Assembly: GCA_017613275.1 (NCBI GenBank)
Contig: JAGAED010000005.1
Location: forward strand, 1-64,000
Origin: Clostridia bacterium
GTDB lineage: Bacteria > Bacillota > Clostridia > TANB77 > CAG-508
Reading direction: 5' to 3'
Length of the DNA stretch: 64,000 bases
The notes under the pieces were generated by a model. The model did not search any database and was not told the origin of the DNA. It worked only from the letters and a program-made list of their open reading frames with translations. Made by a program: the position numbers and the translations under genes. The stretch's first letter is position 1. Each line of letters opens with the position of its first letter. Shown here one piece after another: positions 19,703 through 28,807 of this stretch.

Positions 19703-19843
19703 AGCTATATTATATTAGTTTTCAATACCCGCGTAAGCGACCAACCGAAGCGAAGCGCAGGGCGACTGGAGCAATTTACATACTAGCATTTTTTAATATG
19801 GAAATTGCGACACCAAGGGTTTGAAAACTAATATAATATAGCT
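19703..19843. repeat. long hairpin element, copy B (141 bp)
   Basis: Arms of 23 bp (19703-19725 and 19821-19843) match perfectly as inverted repeats and contain TATATTAGTTTTCAA. Core on the plus strand: CCCGCGTAAGCGACCAACCG, then GGCGACTGGAGCAATTTACA, ACTAG, GGAAATTGCGAC, CAAGGGT. The innermost arm pairs are ACCC/GGGT here but ATCC/GGAT in copy A, a compensatory change. It lies between the ROK stop and the lysS start, in the opposite orientation to copy A relative to transcription. Confidence 0.8.
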
Positions 19844-19849
19844 ATATAG

Positions 19850-20755
19850 TTAAATTAATGTTGAACCTATAATCCCTGCATCGTTTCCTAAAATCGCAGG
19901 TTTGATTATAAGTTCTTTTCTTTTATTAAAAATATATGGTTTATATATTAAAACGTTTTTCAATCTTTCTAGTAAAACATCTTCAAAATATACGAAACTT
20001 CCGCCTATTACTATTGCTTCTGGTTCAAATAGGTTTATTAAATTTCCTATTCCTACTCCTAAGTTTTCTATGAAATCGTTTACTGTTTTTTCAATTTTTA
20101 AATAGTTTTTATTTGATGAATTGTTGTTTCTTATCATGTCTAGCAATTCTTGACCTCTGGTTGTTTCATCTAATCCTAGCACATTTCTTAAATTGTTCTT
20201 TAATGCTTTCATAGAAGCATATTTTTCAAAACAACCTTTATTTCCACAATTGCATTGAAGTCCATCTTTTTGTATTACCATGTGCCCTATTTCCATTCCA
20301 GGTAACTCGCCTGTATCTAGCAATTCGTTGTTTATAATTATTGCCCCACCAATTCCTGTTCCAAGGGTTAAGAAAACTGATCTGTTATAGTTTTTAAGAC
20401 TTCCAAATTTATTTTCTGCAAGTGCTGCACATTTTGCATCATTTTTTATTTTTATTGGTAAATCAATTTTTTCCTGTAACTTTTCTACTATATTGTAGTT
20501 TTCTATACCTAGGTTCACTGATTTTATAATTGTTGTTTTATTTAAAGTTCCTGGAATTGCTATTCCAACTGAGGAAATCTTATATTTTTGAATCATTTCA
20601 TTTACATTTTCAACAATGTATTGTTCTAAAAATGAACAGACATCTTTCTTCTCTTTTGCTAAAATTCTTCTTTCTGTTTTTTCGATGATTGCTCCATTTT
20701 CATCTACAACACCAATCGCAACATGGCTTCCACCAAGGTCTATACCTATTTTCAT
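19850..20755 (-). CDS. ROK family sugar kinase (glucokinase-like)
   Basis: Probably phosphorylates glucose or a related sugar. 301 aa from ATG 20755, chosen because it opens with the phosphate-binding MKIGIDLGGSHVAIGVV and has a GAAAGGAG site. Catalytic D106 in KNDAKC; ExGH at 156-158 and the ROK zinc cluster CNCGNKGCFEKYAS (Cys 168, 170, 175). The gene is 70 bases downstream of pilC with a terminator between, so it is probably separate from the pilus operon. Confidence 0.88.
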   Translation of the reverse strand: MKIGIDLGGSHVAIGVVDENGAIIEKTERRILAKEKKDVCSFLEQYIVENVNEMIQKYKISSVGIAIPGTLNKTTIIKSVNLGIENYNIVEKLQEKIDLPIKIKNDAKCAALAENKFGSLKNYNRSVFLTLGTGIGGAIIINNELLDTGELPGMEIGHMVIQKDGLQCNCGNKGCFEKYASMKALKNNLRNVLGLDETTRGQELLDMIRNNNSSNKNYLKIEKTVNDFIENLGVGIGNLINLFEPEAIVIGGSFVYFEDVLLERLKNVLIYKPYIFNKRKELIIKPAILGNDAGIIGSTLI

Positions 20756-20767
20756 TTTTTCTCCTTT

Positions 20768-20803
20768 CAAAAACAAATCCCGCAAAGCGAGATTTGTTTT
20801 TTT
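20768..20803 (-). terminator. terminator after pilC
   Basis: An ACAAATC...GATTTGT stem extended by A/T runs, closed by a CGC/GCG clamp with an AAA loop. TTTTTG follows on the minus strand. It marks the end of the type IV pilus operon. Confidence 0.75.
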
Positions 20804-20825
20804 ACTTATTACTTTATATACAAAG

Positions 20826-22181
20826 TTACACTCCATAAGCTGAGAATAAGAAATTTCCCATATAAACTTGAATACATGGTACAAGTACAACTAATACAAC
20901 GAAAATCAATACAATACCAACGATTATGTACATAATTTGTGGCAATGTCTTTGTGATTTTAGCTAATGTATTATCAATATCACTTTCCATATATTCAACC
21001 ATTTTATCCATCATCTCTGGTAAGTCGGTTTGCATACCAACCTTAAGCATTTCAATAGACATATATGAACACAAACCAGATTTTTCAAATGGTTCTATCC
21101 ATGATGTACCAACTAAAATATTGTTTATAGATGTTTCTATCATGGAAAGCATTACATAGTTTTTAACTACGTTTTTACTTACTTCCAATGCTTCTTGTAT
21201 TCTAACACCATTTTTTAGGTTTAAAAGCATAGCTTTTGAAAACCTAGAAAAATCAAGTGAAAATACAAGTTTACCAAAAATCGGCATTTTATATTTAAAA
21301 TAGTGGAAATTATATTTTCCTTTAGGTGTATTTATGTATGATATAATCGCAGCAACTATTCCTGCTATAATCATAAGTGGAATATACCACATTGTTATCA
21401 TACCTTTAATAAAGTCAGAAAAGGCAACTGTTAATGCAGGTAGTTCTTCTGTTGTTCCTAATTCTTCGAATATATCCTGAATTGTAGGAATTGCAACCAA
21501 TGATCCTACAATCAATAACGCAAACAATAACAAGAATTGCGCAATATTTGGTATTAAAATAGATTTTATCTTCTTATTTAGTTTTGCTGTGTCATCCAAA
21601 TATTCAACAGCTTGTTGTAATGAATTTGTAAGCGAACCAGAAAGTTCACCAACTTTTATCATGTTAACATATATGTATGGGAATACATCTGAATAGTATT
21701 CCATTGTTGTATACATATTTTCTCCGGCTTCCACACCAGCCAAGATGTCTTCAATTATACCTCTTAGAGAAACGTTTTCTGTTCCTTCAATTAATGTACG
21801 CAAAGCATGAATATTGTTGAAATCAGCTTTTTTTAACAAGTAGAAATTTTGTGTAAATACTACTAAATCTCTTGATGTTATTTTTTTAGTCTGTTCAAAA
21901 TAAATATTGATTTTTTCTTTTGTTGTCATGGTTCTTTGAGGAGTTCTATTTATTTCTGTAGTACTTACATTTTTCATTATCTCGTCTATGTTACTAATGT
22001 TTTTCTTTTGCTTTTTAGGCGTGTATCTTTTTCTAGCTGTATATGAAACTTGCTGTACATTTATAGGGGTTATGTTGTTTTCTTTCATTGATTTCATTAG
22101 AGATTGCTTGCTTGAAGCCTCTACCCTATTTTTAACAACTAAGCCGGTTTTAGTTACTGCTTTGAAATTATATGTAGGCAT
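20826..22181 (-). CDS. pilC: type IV pilus inner-membrane platform protein PilC
   Basis: Membrane platform on which PilB and PilT act. 451 aa. N-terminal YNFKAVTKTGLVVKNRVEAS is the standard PilC/GspF opening. Two T2SSF domains follow (about 95-220 and 300-420). Transmembrane segments lie near 215-235, 265-285 and 420-445. A Lys-rich linker of about 30 residues separates the N-terminal strand from the first domain. Last gene of the pilus operon. Confidence 0.93.
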   Translation of the reverse strand: MPTYNFKAVTKTGLVVKNRVEASSKQSLMKSMKENNITPINVQQVSYTARKRYTPKKQKKNISNIDEIMKNVSTTEINRTPQRTMTTKEKINIYFEQTKKITSRDLVVFTQNFYLLKKADFNNIHALRTLIEGTENVSLRGIIEDILAGVEAGENMYTTMEYYSDVFPYIYVNMIKVGELSGSLTNSLQQAVEYLDDTAKLNKKIKSILIPNIAQFLLLFALLIVGSLVAIPTIQDIFEELGTTEELPALTVAFSDFIKGMITMWYIPLMIIAGIVAAIISYINTPKGKYNFHYFKYKMPIFGKLVFSLDFSRFSKAMLLNLKNGVRIQEALEVSKNVVKNYVMLSMIETSINNILVGTSWIEPFEKSGLCSYMSIEMLKVGMQTDLPEMMDKMVEYMESDIDNTLAKITKTLPQIMYIIVGIVLIFVVLVVLVPCIQVYMGNFLFSAYGV

Positions 22182-22219
22182 CCTATTGCTCCTTTCAATT
22201 ATTCTTTTATATTTTTAAA

Positions 22220-23320
22220 CTAATTTGTTCCTCTTTTAATTTTTAATTGCATTATTGTTCTGTTTAAAGTATCTATATTTTTTTCTTCAACCTGTGATTT
22301 TGCTTGGTCAAGTGTAATTCTATTTTCTACAAATAGTTTTGCTAAAGAGTTTGTTAAACCTATACTTCCTTTTTCTAGGTTACTTTGGATTGCATCTTCT
22401 ATTTCAGAAACACTTAATTTATCTTTTCTGATTACACCTGAAATGATGTTATCAACAACCATAACCTCAGGAACAAGAGTTAATTTTCCATCTGTTCCTT
22501 TTAATAATCTTTGAGATACAACTAATTTTAATAGTGATGATAATAAGTATTTTATTTGTGCTTGATCTCTTACCTCATAGAAGTTTATCATTCTGTCTAT
22601 AGTTTCTGCACAAGATTTTGTGTGTAGAGTTCCTATAACTAAGTGACCAGATTCTGCCATTTCTATTCCAGCTTCCATTGTTTCCCTATCTCTAATCTCC
22701 CCAATTACAAGGATATCGCAGTCTTCTCTAAGAGAATTTTTTACACCATCGCTAAATGTTAATATATCTCTTCCTTTTCCAACTTCTTTTTGTACTATTA
22801 GAGATTTTTTAGAATGATGTTTATACTCTACCGGATTTTCCAAAGTTAATATTTTTCTATTTTGATTTTCATTTATGTCATTTATCAAAGCATTCAAAGT
22901 TGTAGTTTTACCAGAGTTTGTTTTTCCTGTTACCAATATTAACCCTTGTGGTTGATATGTCATTCTTCTTACTATATCTGGAACTCCAAGTGATTCATAT
23001 GATGGAAGTGTATTTTTTATCAATCTTAGAGTACATAATGGAATATTGTCTGAAAGTGATATATTTACCCTTAGACGAATTCCTTTATATTCATAAGATG
23101 TATCTAATTTTCTTGTTTTATTAAATATTTCATCTTTATCAAGGTTTCCTCTTACTAGATAATCATAAACCTCGTCCATATCTTGTGGAGTTAAAACTTC
23201 CATTTCTTCAATTGGTCTTAATTCTCTTGCAATTCTTAACATTGGTTTGTTTCCGCAAATCATGTGAACATCTGATGCATCTACTTCTATCGCCTTATCT
23301 AAAACTTTGTCCATGTTCAT
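22220..23320 (-). CDS. pilT: type IV pilus retraction ATPase PilT
   Basis: Hexameric ATPase that depolymerises the pilus for twitching. 366 aa from ATG 23320, favoured by a GGGGGA site; ATG 23341 overlaps that site. Walker A GKTNSGKT at 132-139, Asp box LTLENPVEYKH, Walker B DILVIGEIRDRETM, and a His box with GHLVIGTLHT. The end is KRGTN. It follows pilB closely, so the cell should be able to both extend and retract pili. Confidence 0.92.
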   Translation of the reverse strand: MNMDKVLDKAIEVDASDVHMICGNKPMLRIARELRPIEEMEVLTPQDMDEVYDYLVRGNLDKDEIFNKTRKLDTSYEYKGIRLRVNISLSDNIPLCTLRLIKNTLPSYESLGVPDIVRRMTYQPQGLILVTGKTNSGKTTTLNALINDINENQNRKILTLENPVEYKHHSKKSLIVQKEVGKGRDILTFSDGVKNSLREDCDILVIGEIRDRETMEAGIEMAESGHLVIGTLHTKSCAETIDRMINFYEVRDQAQIKYLLSSLLKLVVSQRLLKGTDGKLTLVPEVMVVDNIISGVIRKDKLSVSEIEDAIQSNLEKGSIGLTNSLAKLFVENRITLDQAKSQVEEKNIDTLNRTIMQLKIKRGTN

Positions 23321-23355
23321 ATTACAATTCCCCCTAATCATTTGTAATGAATAAA

Positions 23356-24999
23356 TTAAAATATTATTAATTTGTTATTTAGTTCTTTTAAATCTGTAAT
23401 ACCATTTACAACTTTGAGTATACCATCTGCTATAAGTGGTCTATATGAATTTTCTAGTGCTTTATTTCTTATTTCTAATGTAGATGCACCTTTTACAATT
23501 AAATCTTTTATATCATCGGTTATGTCTAGTGTTTCGAACACACCAACTCTTTCATAATATCCTGTCTTGTTGCAGTGTTTACATCCAACTGCATCATAAG
23601 TTTTGACTCCCTCTAAATTGATTCCAAGATTATATTTATTTGAAATTGACATTATTATATCTTTTTCTTCTTGTGTGAAATCTCTTTCTCTTTTACATTT
23701 TGGACATAATCTTCTTACCAATCTTTGAGAAATTGCTGTTGCAAGTGTACTTGCAATATCATAATCTGAAACACCAAGTTTTCTTAATCTGTTTATTACT
23801 TCTATTGCATCTATTGTATGTATTGTAGATAAAACGTAATGTCCTGTTTGACCAGCTTGTATAGCTATTTCTGCTGTTTCCAAATCTCTTATTTCTCCTA
23901 CAAGTATTACGTCTGGGTCTTGTCTTAAGACAGTTCTTAATGAACCTGAGAATGTTGATTTTGCATTATCTATTTCTATTTGGTTTAATCCTGAAATTCT
24001 AATTTCTACCGGATCTTCAATTGTTGTAATATTTATATCTGGTCTATTTAAAAAGTCTATAATACTATAAAGTGTTGTTGTTTTACCTTCTCCTGTTGGA
24101 GCTGCAATTATAGTAATACTATTTCTTTTGTTTATGCTTTTATTTAAGCTGTGCTCGTCTCCTGGGTAGCCAAGATCGAATATTTGCTTAATGTCAGCAT
24201 TTTTCTTTAATAATCTTAACACAAATTTTTCGCCATAAATATTAGGTTGTGAAGATACACGGATATTGTAATCGCTATATAAAACAATTCTACCATCTTG
24301 AGATATTTGTTTTTCTTGGTGCATGTTTGATATTGCCTTTAATCTTCCTATTACTTGACTTTGCTTATCTTTAGGAATCGTACCAGCATCAACAAGAACA
24401 CCATCAATTCTGTATCTTATTCTAATTTGGTTTTCCATAGGTTCAATATGAATATCACTTGCTCTTTTTTCCATACCAGTTTTTATAATACTATCTATAA
24501 GTGATGTTATTGTCGCACCTGTTGCATTAACACCTGCAGAATCTGTTGAAGCCTCTCCTTCAAAGTTCTTTAAGATTCTTTCTATCTCACTTTCAAATGT
24601 GATATATTTTTCCATTACTAAGCCTTTATTTAACATAAGCATTCTTATTGTTTCTATTTGACGATTATTTGCTGTATTTGCAAAGCAAACCTTAACTTTT
24701 CCAGCTGAAACATCAAATGGAACAACTTTATTTTGTTTTGCAATATCTATTGACATATAGTTTGTTAAATCTACTTTTACTCTATCTGGTGTTAGTAGAA
24801 TACCAGGTGTTCCAACTATATCTCCTATTGCATTTATTAAATCTTGCGCATCACATAAATTTAATATAAATAATATATCGCCTAATTTTCTAGTAGAGTG
24901 TTCTTTTTGATATTCTAATGCTTTTTCAATATCTTCTTCTGTGACAATACCTCTTTTAACCAATTCAACACCGATTGGTTGTCTTCTTCTTACCTCCAT
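23356..24999 (-). CDS. pilB: type IV pilus assembly ATPase PilB
   Basis: Extension ATPase. 547 aa. The N-terminal MshEN-type domain (residues about 1-150) begins RRQPIGVELVKRGIVTEEDI. Walker A is APTGEGKTTT near 295-305, Asp box TIEDPVEIR, and Walker B DVILVGEIRDLETA. The zinc finger has CPKC and CKHC pairs near 435-470. The domain order matches PilB/GspE. Confidence 0.94.
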   Translation of the reverse strand: MEVRRRQPIGVELVKRGIVTEEDIEKALEYQKEHSTRKLGDILFILNLCDAQDLINAIGDIVGTPGILLTPDRVKVDLTNYMSIDIAKQNKVVPFDVSAGKVKVCFANTANNRQIETIRMLMLNKGLVMEKYITFESEIERILKNFEGEASTDSAGVNATGATITSLIDSIIKTGMEKRASDIHIEPMENQIRIRYRIDGVLVDAGTIPKDKQSQVIGRLKAISNMHQEKQISQDGRIVLYSDYNIRVSSQPNIYGEKFVLRLLKKNADIKQIFDLGYPGDEHSLNKSINKRNSITIIAAPTGEGKTTTLYSIIDFLNRPDINITTIEDPVEIRISGLNQIEIDNAKSTFSGSLRTVLRQDPDVILVGEIRDLETAEIAIQAGQTGHYVLSTIHTIDAIEVINRLRKLGVSDYDIASTLATAISQRLVRRLCPKCKRERDFTQEEKDIIMSISNKYNLGINLEGVKTYDAVGCKHCNKTGYYERVGVFETLDITDDIKDLIVKGASTLEIRNKALENSYRPLIADGILKVVNGITDLKELNNKLIIF

Positions 25000-25093
25000 C
25001 TTCTTTACCTACCTTTCTTTAGTACCTCATATTTATTATACAATATTTTTTTAACTTTGGAACATTTTAATTATAATTACATAAAATTACCAT

Positions 25094-25558
25094 TTAGTTT
25101 TCTAAAATGTAATTTAATGTCCTTATTTGTGCATTACTTTCTTTATTGCCTTTAATTTTTATTGTTACTCTAACTCCTGGTTTACCATTGTCATTTATCT
25201 CTTCAAATTTACAGCTATGCACTCCATTTGCAATCTTTACATTATTCTGGTATATTGCGTTATTTGCTGGAACAAATGTATATTGATTTCCAGAAGCAAA
25301 AGCAATATAACTTTGAGAATTTTCTGTTTCTCCATTTGAAATTTCTAATATTCTATTATTTTTTCTATTAACTTCATCTGTAAAAAAACTTTGAAATTTT
25401 GTAAATTCACCATAAAATGTATAGTTTTCCGTATCAATTTCTATATTTTTTTTGAAATAGCCTGTAACAACCGTAATTATTGTAATTGTTATTAACATTG
25501 CTATTACATATATTATTAGTGAAGTTAGGGTTATACCTTTTTCTGAACTAATATTCAT
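25094..25558 (-). CDS. pseudopilin with class III-like signal
   Basis: 154 aa. The N-terminus SSEKGITLTSLIIYVIAML has the Gly-Ile cleavage site for prepilin peptidase, followed by a hydrophobic helix. A Glu at +5 is lacking; Thr takes that place. The C-terminal domain contains YTFYGEFTKFQSFFTDEVNR. Probably a minor pilin of the initiation complex. ATG behind GAAAGGA. Confidence 0.78.
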   Translation of the reverse strand: MNISSEKGITLTSLIIYVIAMLITITIITVVTGYFKKNIEIDTENYTFYGEFTKFQSFFTDEVNRKNNRILEISNGETENSQSYIAFASGNQYTFVPANNAIYQNNVKIANGVHSCKFEEINDNGKPGVRVTIKIKGNKESNAQIRTLNYILEN

Positions 25559-25608
25559 AAATTATCCTTTCATTATGTATATTTTTTACGCAATATGTAA
25601 AACCAAAA

Positions 25609-26052
25609 CTATTTTCTTGCAACTGATGATTGCAATTGCACCTGTTTTTCACTATTTGCAAGCTTATATTTAACAGTAACAGTAATTTTTTTAACCAAGT
25701 CATTTTGTGCTGGAGCATTAGCAACAACTTCTCCAGTTGGAACATAATTTTCAACAGTTACCAATGCAGTGTATCCTTCTTGTACCTGAATTGTCTGCCC
25801 GTCAACAACTATTTCTCCATCCTTTATTTCTTTGTCTGTAACAATAGGTATGTCATCATATTTTTTTGCTTTATATGACTCCAAAATATTTGTTGCTATA
25901 TACGTTGCCTGTGATTCTCTTTCTATCTCTTTTGAAGATTTTGTTATATTGAAAAACAGTACTGAAATTATAGACATAAAAAGTAAAATTATTATTAAAG
26001 CAATAATTATATCTATAAGTGTAAAACCATTTTCATTTTTTAAAAATTTCAT
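25609..26052 (-). CDS. type IV prepilin-like protein (PilV-like minor pilin)
   Basis: 147 aa from ATG 26052, preceded by AAAGGGGAAAG. Signal NENGFTLIDIIIALIIILLF: Gly-Phe cleavage site and hydrophobic helix, with Asp where most pilins carry Glu5. The soluble part has SQATYIATNILESYKAKKYDD, as in PilV/PulI-type minor pilins. It lies directly after the prepilin peptidase gene. Confidence 0.82.
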   Translation of the reverse strand: MKFLKNENGFTLIDIIIALIIILLFMSIISVLFFNITKSSKEIERESQATYIATNILESYKAKKYDDIPIVTDKEIKDGEIVVDGQTIQVQEGYTALVTVENYVPTGEVVANAPAQNDLVKKITVTVKYKLANSEKQVQLQSSVARK

Positions 26053-26071
26053 TACTTTCCCCTTTGTTCTT

Positions 26072-26884
26072 TTATATAATACATTCTTGAAGTAAAATTG
26101 CAAAAATTGAAATAATATTTGCAATACATAAATAATATGCTAATCTTATATTTTTATATAATGGTTCTTTATCTTCAGATTTTTTCTTTGAATATCTGTC
26201 CATCCATTCAAAACACATATATAAAATAATCATTGTAATAAAAATACATAAAGTATATAGAATAGCGTTTTCCCCTGTAAATACTCCCATTGTAACAAGT
26301 GCAAACATTATTCCAGCTATGTAATTATCTTGTTTTTTATTTTTTACAGAAGTTATATCTGCTATTAGTATTAATGCATAGAAGCATAAATACATAGCAT
26401 ATTTATATATATTAGCTTGTTCTACTATACATAGATATGCTATATATAGCATTGATATTGTAATACCAAAAATTGTAACTTTATTTTCTACACTTTTGTT
26501 TTCTTTGTCAATCCATGCTGTAATGAATAAATATGATAAAAATAATGACATAAACCCAAATCTGATTAGTATTTTAAAATCAAGATTATGAAGATCAATT
26601 TTCATTAGATAAAATAAAGATACAAATATTAACCCTGAGCAAACCTCTAAAATAAGGTATCTTGGGCTTATTTTACTTTTACAATATCTGCATTTCCCAC
26701 CTAAAAATATATAACTAAAAATTGGAAACATGTCAAAAAAGCCTAATTTGTGATTGCATTTAGGACAGTATGAGCGTGTGTGTGTGATATCTTGATGACG
26801 TGGAATTCTGTATGTTGCTAAAGTATAAAAACTTCCAAATAGTGCTCCTATTATAAATATTATTACGTATATTATTGTTTCCAT
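26072..26884 (-). CDS. pilD: prepilin peptidase (A24 family)
   Basis: Cleaves the prepilin leader and may N-methylate the new end. 270 aa, about eight transmembrane helices. The N-terminal domain has GALFGSFYTLATYRIPRHQD and a four-cysteine zinc site CPKC...CRYC near residues 40-68. Aspartyl residues in FITAWIDKENKSVENK and LILIADITSVKNKKQDN fit the two catalytic aspartates. It sits between the major pilin and minor pilins. Confidence 0.92.
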   Translation of the reverse strand: METIIYVIIFIIGALFGSFYTLATYRIPRHQDITHTRSYCPKCNHKLGFFDMFPIFSYIFLGGKCRYCKSKISPRYLILEVCSGLIFVSLFYLMKIDLHNLDFKILIRFGFMSLFLSYLFITAWIDKENKSVENKVTIFGITISMLYIAYLCIVEQANIYKYAMYLCFYALILIADITSVKNKKQDNYIAGIMFALVTMGVFTGENAILYTLCIFITMIILYMCFEWMDRYSKKKSEDKEPLYKNIRLAYYLCIANIISIFAILLQECII

Positions 26885-26921
26885 TTTTTCCCCTTATATT
26901 TTTACTATAGTTTTTTATAAA

Positions 26922-26957
26922 TTGAGCCATACACACTTAGTGTGCGTATGGCTTTTT
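26922..26957. terminator. hairpin downstream of the pilin gene
   Basis: AGCCATAC...GTATGGCT with inner CACAC/GTGTG pairing. The T run is on the plus side; on the minus strand only CAATTT follows. It may be a partial terminator or a 3' stabiliser that raises pilin mRNA relative to downstream genes. Confidence 0.55.
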
Positions 26958-26988
26958 TCTATTGTATTATTTAATTTAAAATATTATA

Positions 26989-27465
26989 TTAGTGTGTGGC
27001 AATAGTTGACCATGATAATGCTCCACCATCTTGCGCAATGTGTCCTGTACATGTATAGTCTCTTGTTGTTATAACAACTGTACAAGAATCACCTTCTGCA
27101 TTAGTAGTTTTTTCAATTTTAGCATCTCCAACTGTTTTTGCTGTTGTATATTCATTTGATACTTTTGTTCCAACATATGTTCCAGCTGCTGTATTAGCTG
27201 TTGATAAGTTTGTAGCTCCTGAAGCAGCTGTAGCTCCTGCTTTTACATATGTTGTATCATAATATTCTAATTGTGCATTTTGAGCTACCATATAAACTTG
27301 GTCTTTTGCAGCACCAATATCTTGTTTTTGTTTCGCTTCGTTTGCTTTTGCTGGAGCAGAATCACTTCCTGTTAACATAGCGATTGTGATTCCTGCTAAA
27401 ATTAATAATACAATTATTGTGATTACTAAGGCAATAAGTGTAATACCTTTTTGTTGTTTAAACAT
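26989..27465 (-). CDS. type IV pilin, probable major subunit
   Basis: 158 aa. Signal MFKQQKGITLIALVITIIVL: cleavage after Gly7, then a hydrophobic helix. The sequence GSDSAPAKANEAKQKQDIG is shared with the two large pilins at 39-40 kb and 57-58 kb. The globular part is rich in Ala and Thr and ends SWSTIATH. It has its own GGAGGAATT ribosome site and an upstream TATAAT, so it may also be transcribed separately. Confidence 0.88.
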   Translation of the reverse strand: MFKQQKGITLIALVITIIVLLILAGITIAMLTGSDSAPAKANEAKQKQDIGAAKDQVYMVAQNAQLEYYDTTYVKAGATAASGATNLSTANTAAGTYVGTKVSNEYTTAKTVGDAKIEKTTNAEGDSCTVVITTRDYTCTGHIAQDGGALSWSTIATH

Positions 27466-27504
27466 AAAAAATTCCTCCTTTGTTTAAATAAAATATATAT
27501 ATTA

Positions 27505-27536
27505 TAACCTATATTTCTAAGATTTTTAGAAATATA
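27505..27536 (-). terminator. hairpin before the pilin gene
   Basis: TATATTTCTAA/TTAGAAATATA stem with an AAATC loop. It lies between the upstream pilP-like gene and pilin promoter elements. A weak T run means partial termination at most. Confidence 0.4.
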
Positions 27537-27552
27537 ACGTTAAAAACTAAAA

Positions 27553-28029
27553 TTATTTTGTACCACTTTTGTTAGTATATGTTCCTGGGTTTACCCCACC
27601 TTGTGATGTTGGTGCTGTATATGTTGAGTTTCCTGATGAACCACTAGATGAGTTACTTCCTGAACTTGAGCTTGTGCCTGATGATGAGTTTCCACTAGAA
27701 GTACCTGTACTTGTTCCATCTTTTTCTTCCGGTTTTGGACTTTCGTAAGTAGAAAATGGATTAGATTTTCCAGGTTTATATTCATTTATTCTTTGGTAAT
27801 TATATAAATCTGATTGATTTAGTTCATAAGTAAGTATTACTTGATCCTCATCTACGCCTTCTATTGAAACTAGCTTTTCTTTAACATTTTGTGGTGTTGT
27901 ATAAGCTATTGATTCCGGTAATTGTTTGTTTGAAGGTACATATTTATATAACAATACACCAAGTATTAATAGTATTGCAAAAATCAATAATAATACTATT
28001 ATTATTTCTTTAATAATACCTTTTGCCAT
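27553..28029 (-). CDS. membrane protein with Ser/Gly-rich tail, pilus operon (pilP position)
   Basis: 158 aa. Residues about 7-27 form one transmembrane helix. Residues 30-95 are a small domain containing TPQNVKEKLVSIEGVDEDQV. The last 60 residues are low-complexity Ser, Gly and Thr, likely disordered outside the membrane. It occupies the place of pilP behind pilO, but the sequence alone does not establish homology. Confidence 0.7.
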   Translation of the reverse strand: MAKGIIKEIIIVLLLIFAILLILGVLLYKYVPSNKQLPESIAYTTPQNVKEKLVSIEGVDEDQVILTYELNQSDLYNYQRINEYKPGKSNPFSTYESPKPEEKDGTSTGTSSGNSSSGTSSSSGSNSSSGSSGNSTYTAPTSQGGVNPGTYTNKSGTK

Positions 28030-28045
28030 AAGGTTTTTCTCCTTT

Positions 28046-28807
28046 TTATTGATTATTATCTAAATTTATCATTTCATCAACAGTTTTTGTATTTGTTGTG
28101 TTTGTTGAATCTGTTGTAGAATTTGTTGTATTAGTTGTATTTGTTGTGCTTGTTGTGTTTGTATTATCGTTTGTATTTTCATTGTCTGTTTTTTCTTCTG
28201 TCTTAGTTGATTTTATGGTACTTTTATCTATATCTTTTATAGTAATATCTTTGCATGTGAATGTTGTTTGTAAATCTTGTGTACTTGCACCAGGTTTCAT
28301 AGAAAAGTTCTCAATTTTAAATCCTAAGGCGCTATCATTTTCTATATCAGAAATGAATTCTGTTATACCAATATAGCTACCAGTTACGGTAAAATTAAGA
28401 TTATAGTTACTGTCACCAGATGCAGAAACTATATCAATTTTAATAACTACACCCTCTTTAGTTGCGTGGTTACCAATAATTGTCCATAAATATTCAACTT
28501 CATATTTTTGATATTGGTTTGCAAGTTGTACTTGATCATCTGTACTTATTGTAACCATATCTTCATAATTTTTCTTTTCTTCTTCTAATTTTTTAAGGTT
28601 AACTTCCATTTCTGAAAGTGCCTTTGGATAATCTGTACTTGCTATTGTTGTAGCTTCAGCAATTACATTGTCTAGATTGTCATTTTTTTCTTTTATCTGT
28701 CCTATACCTAAAATTTCCAATCCCAATAAGTTGATTCCTTTTGCAATAGCTATACAATTTAATATTAATAATAAAACTATAAGAAGAGAAATTAGAATCT
28801 TTTTCAT
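28046..28807 (-). CDS. pilO: type IV pilus assembly protein PilO-like
   Basis: 253 aa. One N-terminal transmembrane helix, a coiled coil (about 35-90), then a ferredoxin-like PilO domain with YLWTIIGNHATKEGVVIKID and GSYIGITEFISDIENDSALG. The last 50 residues are a Thr/Asn repeat tract, unusual for PilO. Its ATG overlaps the pilM-pilN stop by 4 bases, implying translational coupling. Confidence 0.82.
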   Translation of the reverse strand: MKKILISLLIVLLLILNCIAIAKGINLLGLEILGIGQIKEKNDNLDNVIAEATTIASTDYPKALSEMEVNLKKLEEEKKNYEDMVTISTDDQVQLANQYQKYEVEYLWTIIGNHATKEGVVIKIDIVSASGDSNYNLNFTVTGSYIGITEFISDIENDSALGFKIENFSMKPGASTQDLQTTFTCKDITIKDIDKSTIKSTKTEEKTDNENTNDNTNTTSTTNTTNTTNSTTDSTNTTNTKTVDEMINLDNNQ

